NCBI GenBank assembly: GCA_025355585.1
Contig: JANXZJ010000137.1
Span: 1-42,594 of the forward strand
DNA: 42,594 bases
DNA from: Mariniphaga sp.
GTDB lineage: Bacteria > Bacteroidota > Bacteroidia > Bacteroidales > Prolixibacteraceae
Direction: 5' to 3'
Both the position numbers and the translations under genes were made by a program. This document shows positions 25,801 to 35,085 of this stretch, piece by piece. The notes under the pieces are model-generated. The model was not told where the DNA came from, searched no databases, and worked only from the letters and a program-made list of their open reading frames with translations. The number at the start of each line of letters is the position of its first letter. Position 1 is the first letter of the stretch.

Positions 25801-26832
25801 TTAGGGAACAAGAATTACCTTATTCAGTTCTTCCTCTTTTTTGTAAAGCTTATTAAACCACAGCGCCCCTTCCGACAGCGGAACAATGGCTGAAATCTGG
25901 TCATCTACAGCTATCTTACCGGTTTCGAGAAGGTGAAGGACCACCTCATATTCGCCCCGGATCGCACAACTTCCAAGAACTTTTAGTTCGCGGGTAACCA
26001 CTTTCTGAAGTGGAAAATCAATTTTAGGCGAGACATTCCCAACCAAAACGGTGGTACCACCCTTTCTTAAAACATCAATTGCCAGATTGACTGACTCACT
26101 TCTGCCAACAGCCTCAAAAGAGATATCTGCGCCCCTGTTATTTGTCAGGGCAGCTATCTTTTCAGTAAGGTTTTCTTCCGTTGAAAGAAAGGTATAATCT
26201 GCTCCGGCTTTTTCAGCAAGCTGAAGGCGCTTTTCATTGATATCAATTGCTATAATTGTTGAAGCACCCGATAACTTCAGAAGTTTCAGAATGAAAGTCC
26301 CGATCATTCCGGTGCCTACCACCACGCAGCTATCCCCGGTTCTAACTCCTGAAATATTGATGGAATGAAGCGCAACAGCCACTGCTTCGACCATTGCAGC
26401 CTGTTCAAAAGTCACATTTTCAGGTATTTTATAAAGAATGTGCTGTGGAATAACGATATATTCTGCGAAGGCACCATCTCGTTTATAGGTCCCCGGAGAG
26501 ACCCCAAGCACCTCACGGTTATCGCTCAGATTATACATTCCTCCAAGCGTAAACCAGTCATTCAGCGGATAAACGGTTGAATCAAAGGTTACCCTGTCAC
26601 CTGTTTTCCAATTTTTGACATCGGCTCCGGTTTGGACAATAACTCCAGAAGCCTCATGCCCCATGATCATAGGCGGGATTCTTCGTCCGGTACTTCCATC
26701 GAGGCCATGAACATCTGAGCCGCAGATGCCACAAGCCATCACTTTTACAAGAACCTCATTACTATTTATTCCGGGGTCGGAAACATCTTTGTAAACCAAT
26801 TTATTATAATCTTCCAGGACAAGCGCTTTCAT
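25801..26832 (-). CDS. Medium-chain zinc-type alcohol/polyol dehydrogenase lacking structural-zinc cysteines
   Basis: The protein has 343 residues. Catalytic zinc ligands are present: C37 in GICGSD and H59-E60 in MGHEASG. The NAD loop GTGMIG is at about 172. It resembles sorbitol/galactitol-phosphate dehydrogenases. In the structural-zinc lobe (about residues 83-108), where relatives have four cysteines before NREVLGVS, this protein reads DSTVYPLNDWFTLGGMYNLSDN, with no cysteine at all. Loss of the structural zinc is known in some family members and need not abolish activity. It is the first gene of the operon with the Gfo/Idh/MocA protein and GntP permease. Confidence 0.88.
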   Translation of the reverse strand: MKALVLEDYNKLVYKDVSDPGINSNEVLVKVMACGICGSDVHGLDGSTGRRIPPMIMGHEASGVIVQTGADVKNWKTGDRVTFDSTVYPLNDWFTLGGMYNLSDNREVLGVSPGTYKRDGAFAEYIVIPQHILYKIPENVTFEQAAMVEAVAVALHSINISGVRTGDSCVVVGTGMIGTFILKLLKLSGASTIIAIDINEKRLQLAEKAGADYTFLSTEENLTEKIAALTNNRGADISFEAVGRSESVNLAIDVLRKGGTTVLVGNVSPKIDFPLQKVVTRELKVLGSCAIRGEYEVVLHLLETGKIAVDDQISAIVPLSEGALWFNKLYKKEEELNKVILVP

Positions 26833-27020
26833 TCGTATATAATAATATTAAGTTGCTGTATATCTTTTGAACCGAAGGGAATAATTCCATACCATCTAAA
26901 TATCCACTGATGGAACCCGAAAGAGTTTATTGACTAATGCGATCTTCGATTCATTTCATTTCGCGGTATTTGTACCATGCTCATTTCAAATATTTAGAAT
27001 TAGTTTTTTATCAGGAATTA

Positions 27021-27028
27021 CAAATGTA
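27021..27028 (-). promoter_or_regulatory. Bacteroidetes-type -7 element upstream of the dehydrogenase operon
   Basis: On the minus strand this reads TACATTTG, an exact TAnnTTTG match, 189 bases upstream of the alcohol dehydrogenase start. No -33 partner is clear, and the long leader makes the link tentative. Confidence 0.3.
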
Positions 27029-27109
27029 ATAATAATAATGATTTCAGTTAAGATTTAGAGAAGGAAGAACCCAATACAATCAGGGTTGAATTTTGCCTGA
27101 TCGTTTGAA

Positions 27110-27871
27110 TTATTTTGCCGCGGCCTTTCTGTTCCTGATCACATACCTGCCAATCGCTATGCAAATAACAGCAAACCCGAAAAGGAATAACAATATATCA
27201 AAACGGACAGGAACGTATTGTGCCGCATATTCGAATGTGTGTTTTGAAAAGAAGAGTTGTGTGCCCGGAACGGTTGGAAAATGGGTCGTCATGTACAGGT
27301 AAAAGTCTTTGCAGAAAGCGATAATAACAATGAATGCCCCGGTAATCAATATCATCCATTCATGTAATTTCAAATTTGCATTGTGCCTGTGTTTCGCGAA
27401 ATATAAAATACACAATGCCAGCAAAATCATCAGAACCGACAGCAAAACAGGTGCCCAAACCGGGCCAACCCACATCATGGGTAAAAGAAACAATACATCC
27501 CAATCGGATAAACTCACGGGCCAATCGATGATCAGGTACAGGAACACGTAATAGAAGATGTCCCATATGGCGAAACTATAGATAAACCATGCAAACCGTT
27601 CGTGTTTGCTCTTTCCTGCAAGCATTCCGATTCCCAGTAACATAATCAGGGTCGCCAGTTCACGGAATATCTCAGTCACTGCAACGGTATAGGAGGTTGC
27701 TTTTAGCGGGAAATGAAAACCGTCGGGGTAGTACAATTCGCGAAGGTAAATGACTACTGAACTTTCCAACATACCCATCGCGATTGAAAACAAGGTTACC
27801 CATAATAAATGATAGGATATTAGCTGGTTGGCATTGTTTTCCGAAAAGCAGTTTTCCTGAGTTTTATTCAT
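27110..27871 (-). CDS. Multi-pass membrane protein of unknown function
   Basis: The protein has 253 residues with about six or seven predicted helices and no signal peptide. Segments include LLWVTLFSIAMGMLESSVVIYLRELYYPDGF near the N-terminus and WDIFYYVFLYLIIDWP in the middle. The first helix pattern (GMLESSVVIYLRELYYP) recurs in uncharacterised membrane proteins of Bacteroidota, but I cannot name a family. It is monocistronic and separated from the dehydrogenase operon by 277 bases. Confidence 0.7.
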   Translation of the reverse strand: MNKTQENCFSENNANQLISYHLLWVTLFSIAMGMLESSVVIYLRELYYPDGFHFPLKATSYTVAVTEIFRELATLIMLLGIGMLAGKSKHERFAWFIYSFAIWDIFYYVFLYLIIDWPVSLSDWDVLFLLPMMWVGPVWAPVLLSVLMILLALCILYFAKHRHNANLKLHEWMILITGAFIVIIAFCKDFYLYMTTHFPTVPGTQLFFSKHTFEYAAQYVPVRFDILLFLFGFAVICIAIGRYVIRNRKAAAK

Positions 27872-28080
27872 CTATCCGAATATTAAATGATTGTAAAACT
27901 AATAAAAACAACGACTGACATCACCTACGATCAGCACATCAGGCACAAAAAATCCAAGGCAATCAGCTTCTTTTTTTGTAATGAAGGAGTAGAAATGAGG
28001 AAAAGGTGCACTTAAAACATCTTTTCAATTAATTTACAATTCGTTAACTTAAAAAATTAGGTCAGTTGATTCCGGAACCC

Positions 28081-28088
28081 TACATTTG
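28081..28088 (+). promoter_or_regulatory. Bacteroidetes-type -7 element of the candidate small RNA
   Basis: TACATTTG is an exact TAnnTTTG match on the plus strand. A TTG lies upstream at about 28063, closer than the usual -33 spacing. No plus-strand coding gene follows, so a transcript from here would be non-coding. Confidence 0.4.
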
Positions 28089-28091
28089 CAG

Positions 28092-28176
28092 TACATTTTT
28101 TTTCATAAGTTTAGGTTTAGTTAGGTTGGTTAGTTTTAGTAAAAGGATGGAGCCGCCCGGTTTCGTCCTTTTCAAT
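28092..28176 (+). ncRNA. Candidate small RNA ending in a 14-bp hairpin
   Basis: A hairpin with arms AAAAGGATGGAGCC (28141-28154) and GGTTTCGTCCTTTT (28159-28172) has 14 base pairs and a GCCC loop. Three of the pairs are G-U when read as plus-strand RNA. These become A-C mismatches on the other strand, so the structure favours a plus-strand transcript. A C-free stretch rich in TTAG/GGTT repeats precedes it, and a TAnnTTTG element lies about 50 bases upstream. The 5' end is a guess. Confidence 0.4.
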
Positions 28177-28234
28177 TTAATAAAACAGGTTGATCCCGAA
28201 AATAATTTACAAATAACGCTGATGATTCAATATT

Positions 28235-29557
28235 TTAAGATTGAGGAATATAGACAACATATCCCCTGGGTGGTGCCCAAAACTGACCCCAGCCGTTGCT
28301 GTCGGCTACTACATTTTGAGGTGTATTAATATCATTTCTGCCTCTCCAGGCTGCCGGTACAAATTTTGTATTCTTCCAATTTGTTATCACTCCTGAGCCA
28401 TTCCATGCATCTCCCCTGTTGTTCAGCACATATACCAGTCCCTTTTGGTCTCCTGAACCTACACGCTGCATGATGTACAGATTATCATCGACATACAATA
28501 CATTTGTGGTTCCGCCCGCATTCGCCTCATGAATCTTCACAAGTTCTGATATCCCGCTTTTCTGCCCTTCCAAACCAAGGTTCCAATTAAAATAATCCTG
28601 CCAAAAGACGCAAGGATAACCCTCGTGCGTTAAAATCACGGAATAGGCAAGCATTTTATCGTTGATAATTCCATTTGTTCTCACAATATCATGGTTCTCA
28701 GCAAAAGTAACTGCAGAACCGGGCCGTTGACTTACCAGTGTATCTCCGCCTGTAAGTTGCTTCAGACTAAAACCAAACGTATCGCACAGGTTTTTCAGCT
28801 TATCCCTCAACGGAAAATCGAACGCGCCGACAGGGTTATCTGTAAATGAATTGGTTTCGTTTAACCAATCGTCAATCGTCCTGATATTTTCCCAGCACTC
28901 TCCTACGCCATAAGGTTTTTGGACCTTACCATTCCTCAATGTCCTTAACTCCTGTATCGCTCTGGCCATCCAACCACCATAGCCAAGTACAAAATCGTAC
29001 CTGAAACCATCAAATCCGATTTTATCCAAAAGATACTGGGCATACTCAATTAATTCGCTGTAAACATGAGGGTTCCGATGGCACAAATCGGGCATATCCC
29101 CGAATGTATGCAAATCCCATGTTTCGTAATAGCTTGGGTGAAAACAAGTCCAGTCGCGTTTGAATTTTCCGCTTGCAGGATTGAATTTTGTCCACCGTAT
29201 TTTTCCGTCAATCGGGTTAGTTTCTTCGGAGTCAGCCCCGCTGTTGTGGTTAATGACGAGGTCGGCATAAACCTGCATCTGGTGATGGTGGATCTCTTTA
29301 ATCAAATCCAATAGCTGATGTTTTGAACCGAACCAGGTAGGAATACTGCCTTTCTGATTAAACTCTCCAAAATCGTAATAATCGTAAGGCGAATAGCCCA
29401 TTGAGAATGAGGGGTAACCTTTACTGGCAGGTGGAAGCCAAATGGCAGAGAAGCCTTGTTTGCTCAAACCTTCCATTTTTGTTTTTAAATAATCCCACCA
29501 ACTTTGAGATTGATCATTGGGACAATCCCAGTAAAAAGCCTGCATTAATACGCCCAT
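28235..29557 (-). CDS. Cytoplasmic alpha-amylase (GH13)
   Basis: The protein has 440 residues with no signal peptide. It starts GVLMQAFYWDCP, typical of the plant-like/liquefying amylase group. The (beta/alpha)8 barrel motifs are complete: region I DLVINH (H104), region II GFDGFRYD (nucleophile D188), region III GVGECWEN (acid E220) and region IV FAENHD (D290). A short beta-sheet C-terminal domain ends GYVVYIP. It cleaves alpha-1,4 glucans such as glycogen or imported maltodextrins inside the cell. It is the last of three co-directional genes with an unknown protein and an M19-type peptidase. Confidence 0.9.
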   Translation of the reverse strand: MGVLMQAFYWDCPNDQSQSWWDYLKTKMEGLSKQGFSAIWLPPASKGYPSFSMGYSPYDYYDFGEFNQKGSIPTWFGSKHQLLDLIKEIHHHQMQVYADLVINHNSGADSEETNPIDGKIRWTKFNPASGKFKRDWTCFHPSYYETWDLHTFGDMPDLCHRNPHVYSELIEYAQYLLDKIGFDGFRYDFVLGYGGWMARAIQELRTLRNGKVQKPYGVGECWENIRTIDDWLNETNSFTDNPVGAFDFPLRDKLKNLCDTFGFSLKQLTGGDTLVSQRPGSAVTFAENHDIVRTNGIINDKMLAYSVILTHEGYPCVFWQDYFNWNLGLEGQKSGISELVKIHEANAGGTTNVLYVDDNLYIMQRVGSGDQKGLVYVLNNRGDAWNGSGVITNWKNTKFVPAAWRGRNDINTPQNVVADSNGWGQFWAPPRGYVVYIPQS

Positions 29558-29573
29558 GGCTAAAAGTATGAAA

Positions 29574-30005
29574 TTAAGAGGGGACGACTACTTCTTCCAA
29601 TTTAGATCCCTTCACCATTGCACCCATTATACCGCTCAATACCAGGCTTATCAACTTTCCCTCGAGCTTTTCAGACAAAATAGGGATATTAATCGCATTA
29701 TTAATCAGAGGGGTTAACCTTATTTCAAGATCAGTTGCCTCCTGACTGGTAAGGCCTTCTGAAACGTCATGAATCAGACTATAATATTCATTAGGCAATA
29801 TCTTATACAATTCACGGTCAATCCATTTAACCAGTTTAGCAAACACAACAAGTTCTTTTTCCTCACTCAGAAAAGGCAGATTGATTTTTTTGTTGACTTT
29901 TTGAGCCAATGCATTAATTTCAGCGTCAGTTAACATCTCTTCCTGATTGTCCATGTCATTTGCAATGCCAGCTAAATGATCTTTTGTCAATGTAATAGGT
30001 TCCAT
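29574..30005 (-). CDS. Hypothetical protein upstream of the amylase
   Basis: The protein has 143 residues, no signal peptide and no membrane helix. It seems built from two similar halves, each with a pattern like INLPFLSEEKELVVFAKLVKWI and INIPILSEKLEGKLISLVLSGI, which suggests an internal duplication of helical units. I recognise no family. It starts 72 bases after the M19-type gene and ends 16 bases before the amylase gene. Confidence 0.6.
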   Translation of the reverse strand: MEPITLTKDHLAGIANDMDNQEEMLTDAEINALAQKVNKKINLPFLSEEKELVVFAKLVKWIDRELYKILPNEYYSLIHDVSEGLTSQEATDLEIRLTPLINNAINIPILSEKLEGKLISLVLSGIMGAMVKGSKLEEVVVPS

Positions 30006-30077
30006 TGTTTTAAAGTTTAAAAATTAAAAACATATAATTACAACACCGTCAGGGCAGTACATAAATATTCAATCTTA

Positions 30078-31505
30078 CTACCGGTAATATCTCTGCAAAA
30101 AATTGTATGCATTATTTCCCATTACGCGATCAACTATTTCTTCCGGATCAATACGGTTACGGGCCTGGGTTAAATTTCCAGGGAATTGTACTTTGTAATT
30201 AAACGCCTGTTTAAGAAGATAATCAGCGAGTGTTGGGTAATCTTCAGCAGTCCAGAATCCATTAATCGGATTTATCATTCCATCGTAATCACTACCCAGG
30301 CTTTGTATGCCCCAGGCAAAAAGTCCTTTTGAATCCAGCAATTCAGCAATATGCTGTATTTGTCTCCAGGCAAGAACGGAAGAATAATACAAAACTTTCC
30401 TGCGGTCAAACCCATGCGATTTTTTCAGTACAAAATCGCCTGCTGCAACAATGCGTCTTTCATCAAGTTGCAAACCAAAAAGACCATTGGTTGCTCCCAC
30501 CTTGGTAATTTCATCATCATAGAAATTGATATCTTCCTGCAGGAATAGGTGATTGTCCATTTCATTGCCCATAACTGCACCGTGACTTATAATTACAGGA
30601 ATGTCCTCATTTTTGTATTTTGTATCAAGCAGGTTAAAATACTCAAGCCGCGATTTGCGGCTCATATGTTTGATGTCGATCAAAATCCTTTTGTTATCAG
30701 AATTATCGAGCAACTTATCCAAAACATCTATGCCTAGCTGAGTAAATCCCTCATTCATTCCATATTGCTGGTTGGTAGCTTTCCTGACAATACCCGTCAA
30801 ACTTTGGGCGTGGCCACACAACTCATTATAAAAATGATGTGCAAGACTCATAAATACAGGACGATGACTCCAGTTTTTCACTTTATCGACGTTGTTAAGC
30901 ACGTAAACCGGATTGGCAGGATTTGTCTCCGGATGAATGCCTGTTCCAAATACGTGACCGCCTTCAATTGAGACAATTACTGCTATCGAATTCGCTCTTT
31001 TATCGGCAATTGTGTCCTTGTTTAGAATAATATCAACATCCGTTGCATTCTTAGCTATCACATATTGATACTGAGCCCTGTCAGCAAGTTTCACAGTGGT
31101 TCCATCCAATTGCTTCAGGTAGTTGTATTCGTTTTCGAGATCCGGAAAATAATCGGTGATGGATTGAATAAAGTCGATGCGGTTTTTACCAACGGAGGTT
31201 ATAAAGTTCAGCAACATGTCGTTGAAGTCGCCAGTACCGAGCTTGTTGTCAAAAAATCCGCGCTCTATTGGATATAGCGTAGCAAATACAATTCCAGTAT
31301 TTCCAAAACCCATCGCTGAAAAATTGCTCTGCCGGTATTTTACAATACCCCCCAACAGATCGATGAGTTTATCGAATAAGTTGGGGGGATCGTAGTACCA
31401 GATTGAACTGTTGGAAAGCGGGTTTTTACTATTTTGTTTTGACGGGAAGCTATGCCCGTATGATTTCATCGTCGGATGGCTATGGATGTCTGCAAAGTAA
31501 TTCAT
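30078..31505 (-). CDS. M19-type (membrane dipeptidase-like) amidohydrolase
   Basis: The protein has 475 residues with no signal peptide. It shows metal-site motifs of the renal dipeptidase family: DIHSHP at the N-terminus, SIEGGHVFG, SLAHHFYNELCGHA, LIDIKHMSRKS, IISHGAVMG and GSDYDG near the C-terminus. The family hydrolyses dipeptides or related amides with two zinc ions. Several insertions make this member longer than the typical enzyme of about 350-400 residues, so its substrate may differ. It is the first gene of a co-directional set of three. Confidence 0.82.
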   Translation of the reverse strand: MNYFADIHSHPTMKSYGHSFPSKQNSKNPLSNSSIWYYDPPNLFDKLIDLLGGIVKYRQSNFSAMGFGNTGIVFATLYPIERGFFDNKLGTGDFNDMLLNFITSVGKNRIDFIQSITDYFPDLENEYNYLKQLDGTTVKLADRAQYQYVIAKNATDVDIILNKDTIADKRANSIAVIVSIEGGHVFGTGIHPETNPANPVYVLNNVDKVKNWSHRPVFMSLAHHFYNELCGHAQSLTGIVRKATNQQYGMNEGFTQLGIDVLDKLLDNSDNKRILIDIKHMSRKSRLEYFNLLDTKYKNEDIPVIISHGAVMGNEMDNHLFLQEDINFYDDEITKVGATNGLFGLQLDERRIVAAGDFVLKKSHGFDRRKVLYYSSVLAWRQIQHIAELLDSKGLFAWGIQSLGSDYDGMINPINGFWTAEDYPTLADYLLKQAFNYKVQFPGNLTQARNRIDPEEIVDRVMGNNAYNFLQRYYR

Positions 31506-31913
31506 GGTAGTATTATTGATTATTAATATTTACTCCAACTCTTTGTTCAGAATTTGGGGTTCGTTGATTCTACTTTTTATCAAATAAACGACCCAATAAA
31601 TTAAGCGCCTGCCTTATATTTATTTAGACCCAATACGAATAACGAATACTTTTAGTTTCAATTTCAACCTGAAATTTTAAATATTTCTAGTTCCGGTGAT
31701 TTCGACTTAGGATCATCGGCCTTTAATTTACTTATTGTTGAACTAAATTCAACCAATTTGAATTATTACCGCTTTCTATTCCGAAATATTGTTTAGTCTT
31801 ATTATTTTTGCGTTTCAACTGTTGTGAAGAATCATGATTTTATCAATCAAATTATTAACAGATTATTCTTTCACTATCATTTTTAATCATTGTTTCCTTT
31901 TTAGGCTCGTATT
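31506..31913. other. Divergent intergenic region between the M19-type and PQQ-like genes
   Basis: These 408 bases separate two divergent genes and should hold both promoters. A perfect inverted repeat AATTCAA / TTGAATT (31746-31764) with a five-base centre is a possible operator. TATTTTTG at 31803-31810 is an exact -7 match toward the PQQ-like gene, 104 bases before its start. No coding sequence is seen. Confidence 0.5.
31803..31810 (+). promoter_or_regulatory. Bacteroidetes-type -7 element
   Basis: TATTTTTG matches TAnnTTTG exactly and faces the PQQ-like gene at 31914. No well-spaced -33 element was identified. Confidence 0.4.
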
Positions 31914-33254
31914 ATGAAAAAACGCACCAAAATAATTCTTGTAATCGCTTCTATTATACTGGTAATCGCAGTCTATTTGGGTTATCAGATCTATAATATG
32001 GTAATGGGAAGCGAACCGATATCCGGGAAGCAGGAAACGATTCCGACTAAAACGACTTCACTTCCGCCTCTTACAAAAGGGACAGCTGATTGGCCAAATT
32101 GGAGAGGTGCTAATTTTGAAGGAAAAAGCGCCACGACCGGGATTAAAACGGATTGGTCGAGTGGACTTGTCAAACTTTGGAGCGTCAACTACTTGTGCCA
32201 AAACAAATCCACTGCAGCATGGTCAACTCCTGTAGTTCAGGGTAACAGGTTAATCGTTCCGGGGCGCGACAGGAAGAATGATTTGGTTTTTTGTATAAAT
32301 GCAGACAACGGAGAACTAATATGGACAGGTTCCTACGAAGCCAATGCAGAATCAAGTCATGGCCCTGGTTCACGCGCAACACCTTTTATTGATAACGATC
32401 GGGTTTACACATTCGGCCGCAGCGGTGATTTGGTTTGCTGGCAGCTTGAAGACGGCAAACTCCTTTGGCGGAAAAATGTAAAGGATGCCGGCGGAGTGGA
32501 ACCTTCGTGGGGCTTTTCAACAACACCCCTTGTGTTTGAAGACAAGGTTATTGTTCAGGGTGGCGGAAAGGCATTGGTCATCGCCTACGATAAATTAACA
32601 GGTGAAATACGCTGGAAATCGATGGAAGGTGAAGTTGGTTATGCGGCGGCGATTACGATGAATATCGAAAATGAAACGAAGCTGATTATTTATCATGGCA
32701 AAGGACTTTCCTGTCTGAACCCTTCGGATGGAAAACCTTTGTGGACGGCTCCATGGCCCACAGAATATTGCGTGAATGCAACCACGCCCATCGTTCACAA
32801 CGATGTAATATTTCACACTTCGGGTTACAAAATGGGATGTGAAGCAATAAAAGTTACAAAGAGTGGTTATTCAGTACTCTGGAAAAACAACAGCATGGAG
32901 GCGCAGCATTCCGATCCGGTATTGATTGATGGCTGTATTTATGGTTATTCAGGCGAAAGCGGCCGGAATGTCGGCCAGTTTAAATGCATTGAATTGTCTA
33001 CCGGCAAAGAGATGTGGAGCACTAATTCTATTGGCCAGGGAACAACAACATTTGTTGACGGACACCTTATTTGCCAGGATTTAAAGGGAAACCTGTTTCT
33101 CATAAAACCAGATCCTTCGGCGTTTAATAAAGTCGGTGAGATAAAATCGGCCCTGGCAGATGTGAAAAACCCTGCATGGACAGTTCCGGTTGTAGCAAAT
33201 GGCAAAATATATCTTCGTTATATGCAGCAACTTGTATGTTATAAACTGGACTAA
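31914..33254 (+). CDS. Membrane-anchored PQQ-like beta-propeller protein
   Basis: The protein has 446 residues. A positively charged start and one hydrophobic helix (IILVIASIILVIAVYLGYQIY) form an uncleaved anchor, followed by a short Thr/Pro linker and a propeller that begins DWPNWRGANFEG. Blade ends such as LTGEIRWK, EDGKLLWRK, SDGKPLWTA and STGKEMWST show the repeat. It belongs to the same broad family as the proteins at 15813 and 37627 but is anchored differently. Its function is not readable; a scaffold, binding protein or dehydrogenase are all possible. Confidence 0.8.
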   Translation: MKKRTKIILVIASIILVIAVYLGYQIYNMVMGSEPISGKQETIPTKTTSLPPLTKGTADWPNWRGANFEGKSATTGIKTDWSSGLVKLWSVNYLCQNKSTAAWSTPVVQGNRLIVPGRDRKNDLVFCINADNGELIWTGSYEANAESSHGPGSRATPFIDNDRVYTFGRSGDLVCWQLEDGKLLWRKNVKDAGGVEPSWGFSTTPLVFEDKVIVQGGGKALVIAYDKLTGEIRWKSMEGEVGYAAAITMNIENETKLIIYHGKGLSCLNPSDGKPLWTAPWPTEYCVNATTPIVHNDVIFHTSGYKMGCEAIKVTKSGYSVLWKNNSMEAQHSDPVLIDGCIYGYSGESGRNVGQFKCIELSTGKEMWSTNSIGQGTTTFVDGHLICQDLKGNLFLIKPDPSAFNKVGEIKSALADVKNPAWTVPVVANGKIYLRYMQQLVCYKLD

Positions 33255-33277
33255 CGAGTAACAAGAAGGAGGTATTT

Positions 33278-33559
33278 CTATTTGTACTGACAATGGTAAG
33301 CCACAGGTGCTACCGCTTTTACCTTGAACCTGACATCTTTTTTTACTTCAAATATTTCGCCTTTGGAATAGGTTGTCCATTGACTTTCACCCGGCAGCAT
33401 CACCTGGAGGGTTCCGCCTGTTATCGTCATGATCTCAATTGTCGAAGTTCCGAATTCATATTCACCGGCTTCCATTACACCGACTGTTGCTACGCCTTCT
33501 TCATTTTCGACCGCAATCGATTTTACGTTTCCGCCAAAATATTCGTTTACCTTTAACAT
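33278..33559 (-). CDS. ppnP: Pyrimidine/purine nucleoside phosphorylase PpnP
   Basis: The protein has 93 residues from the ATG at 33559 (a TTG two codons upstream is disfavoured). It matches the small single-cupin PpnP family (DUF1255) along its length: MLKVNEYFGGNVKSIAVEN, then the cupin core EYEFGTSTIEIMTITGG and the end PVAYHCQYK. PpnP splits nucleosides with phosphate to free base and ribose-1-phosphate in the cytosol. It converges with the PQQ-like gene, 23 bases apart. Confidence 0.9.
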   Translation of the reverse strand: MLKVNEYFGGNVKSIAVENEEGVATVGVMEAGEYEFGTSTIEIMTITGGTLQVMLPGESQWTTYSKGEIFEVKKDVRFKVKAVAPVAYHCQYK

Positions 33560-33739
33560 TTCCAAGTTTTTTAATTTGATTTGCGGCGCGTACAGAGGTA
33601 TAGTATCAACTGAACCATGTAGTTGCGCCTCTTGCTATTAAATTTTATGCCCCACGGGTTGCTTTCTCTTCGTTCTCTTTCCAGGGGTTATTCATATACA
33701 GCTCTTTCAGGGCTGAGATGATTAATTAATTATCTGATT

Positions 33740-35062
33740 TTATAGCAGATCACTGGCTAACTCAGCCAAATAACTTCGTTCACCTTTCACAAGATTGATA
33801 TGCGCAAAAATATCCTGTCCTTTCATCCGGTCAGTGAGATAAGCCAATCCATTCGATTGCATATCGAGGTATGGAGAATCAATTTGCTGAATATCACCCG
33901 TAAAAATCATTTTTGTCCCTTCGCCGGCCCTGGTAATAATGGTCTTCACTTCATGAGGGGTCAGGTTCTGAGCTTCATCGATAATAAAATAACAATTGGA
34001 TAAACTTCTTCCCCTGATGAATGCAAGCGGACTGATCACAAGGCGATCGTCTTTCTTAAGATCCTCAATCATTTTGTATTCAGAACTATTCTGATTAAAA
34101 CATCGCTTAATGACTGCCAGGTTATCAAAAAGAGGCTGCATATATGGTGACACTTTTTCTTCTGCATCACCTGGCAGAAATCCAATGTCGCGGTTACTAA
34201 GTGCCACAATGGGTCGTGCCAGGAGAATCTGTTCATAGATGCCATGTTGTGCGATGGCAGCAGCCAGTGCAAGCAACGTCTTTCCAGTACCTGCCTTACC
34301 TGTCAGACTTACCAGCTTGATCTCGGGATCAAGTAGCGCATGGATCGAAAAAGTCTGTTCCGCATTTCGGGGTTTAATCCCGTAAGCTGTTTTTTTATCT
34401 ACTCGTTCAAATCGTTGGCGGAATGGACTGTAATGCGCCAATACGCTTGACCGTGCGCTTTTCAGGATGAAAAATTCATTGGCAAACGGCGGTCTTTCGA
34501 TAGCCGCTTCTTCAGTTGTCAGGAAATTATTCTCGTACAATCGTGCAATCAACAGATCGTCGTATTCTTTGTTTTCACGTATTCCCTGATACAATACATT
34601 TATATCCTGAACTTTATCATTTTTATAATCTTCCGATTCGATGTGCAATGATTTTGCCTTCATCCGAAGATTAACATCCTTTGTAACAAGGATTACTTTC
34701 CGGTCTTTGAATTTCTCCCTTAAATATTCCGTGATAGCCAAAATACGATGATCAGGAATATCTTCGCGAAACGATTCTTTCAATTTTTCTGAAAACGGTT
34801 TACCAGTTTCAATCGTAAGTTTTCCTTTTCCTGCTCCCAGTGAAATGCCCCCGTTAAATAGCTCATTGCCAACAATCTCGTCAAGTACCCTTACAAATTG
34901 CCGTGCCTGAAAATTGATCTGGTCATTTCCTCTTTTGAACCGATCCAATTCTTCAAGTACTGTAATCGGAAGGATCACATCATTGTCGTTGAAATGATAA
35001 ATGCACTCGTGATCATGCAGGATCACATTGGTATCAATTACAAATACTTTTGATTTTGGCAT
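33740..35062 (-). CDS. PIN domain - PhoH family ATPase
   Basis: The protein has 440 residues. The N-terminal PIN domain starts VFVIDTNVILHD (D10), with LEELDRFKRG and VTKDVNLRMKA carrying further acidic residues. The C-terminal PhoH domain has Walker A GKAGTGKT (255-262) and Walker B CYFIIDEAQN, followed by TRAGEGTKMIFTGDIQQID. PIN-PhoH proteins (YlaK, PhoH2-like) are ATP-dependent RNA helicase/ribonucleases. A minus-strand TATTTTTG lies 24 bases upstream. It is divergent from folC. Confidence 0.9.
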   Translation of the reverse strand: MPKSKVFVIDTNVILHDHECIYHFNDNDVILPITVLEELDRFKRGNDQINFQARQFVRVLDEIVGNELFNGGISLGAGKGKLTIETGKPFSEKLKESFREDIPDHRILAITEYLREKFKDRKVILVTKDVNLRMKAKSLHIESEDYKNDKVQDINVLYQGIRENKEYDDLLIARLYENNFLTTEEAAIERPPFANEFFILKSARSSVLAHYSPFRQRFERVDKKTAYGIKPRNAEQTFSIHALLDPEIKLVSLTGKAGTGKTLLALAAAIAQHGIYEQILLARPIVALSNRDIGFLPGDAEEKVSPYMQPLFDNLAVIKRCFNQNSSEYKMIEDLKKDDRLVISPLAFIRGRSLSNCYFIIDEAQNLTPHEVKTIITRAGEGTKMIFTGDIQQIDSPYLDMQSNGLAYLTDRMKGQDIFAHINLVKGERSYLAELASDLL

Positions 35063-35085
35063 GGTATTCTAGCTTTTAATGCGGC

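Larger units (their letters stand above)
27872..28234. other. Intergenic stretch carrying the candidate small RNA
   Basis: This 363-base gap lies between two minus-strand genes. Apart from the membrane protein's upstream region it holds a plus-strand -7-like element at 28081-28088, a C-free GT-rich stretch at about 28110-28140, and a strong hairpin at 28141-28172. The open frame across this stretch lacks protein-like features. Confidence 0.5.

Noticed and set aside
28066-28329. 87-codon plus-strand frame over the candidate small RNA
   Set aside because: It runs into the amylase gene in antisense, has no protein-like motif, and the hairpin with G-U pairs explains the stretch better.
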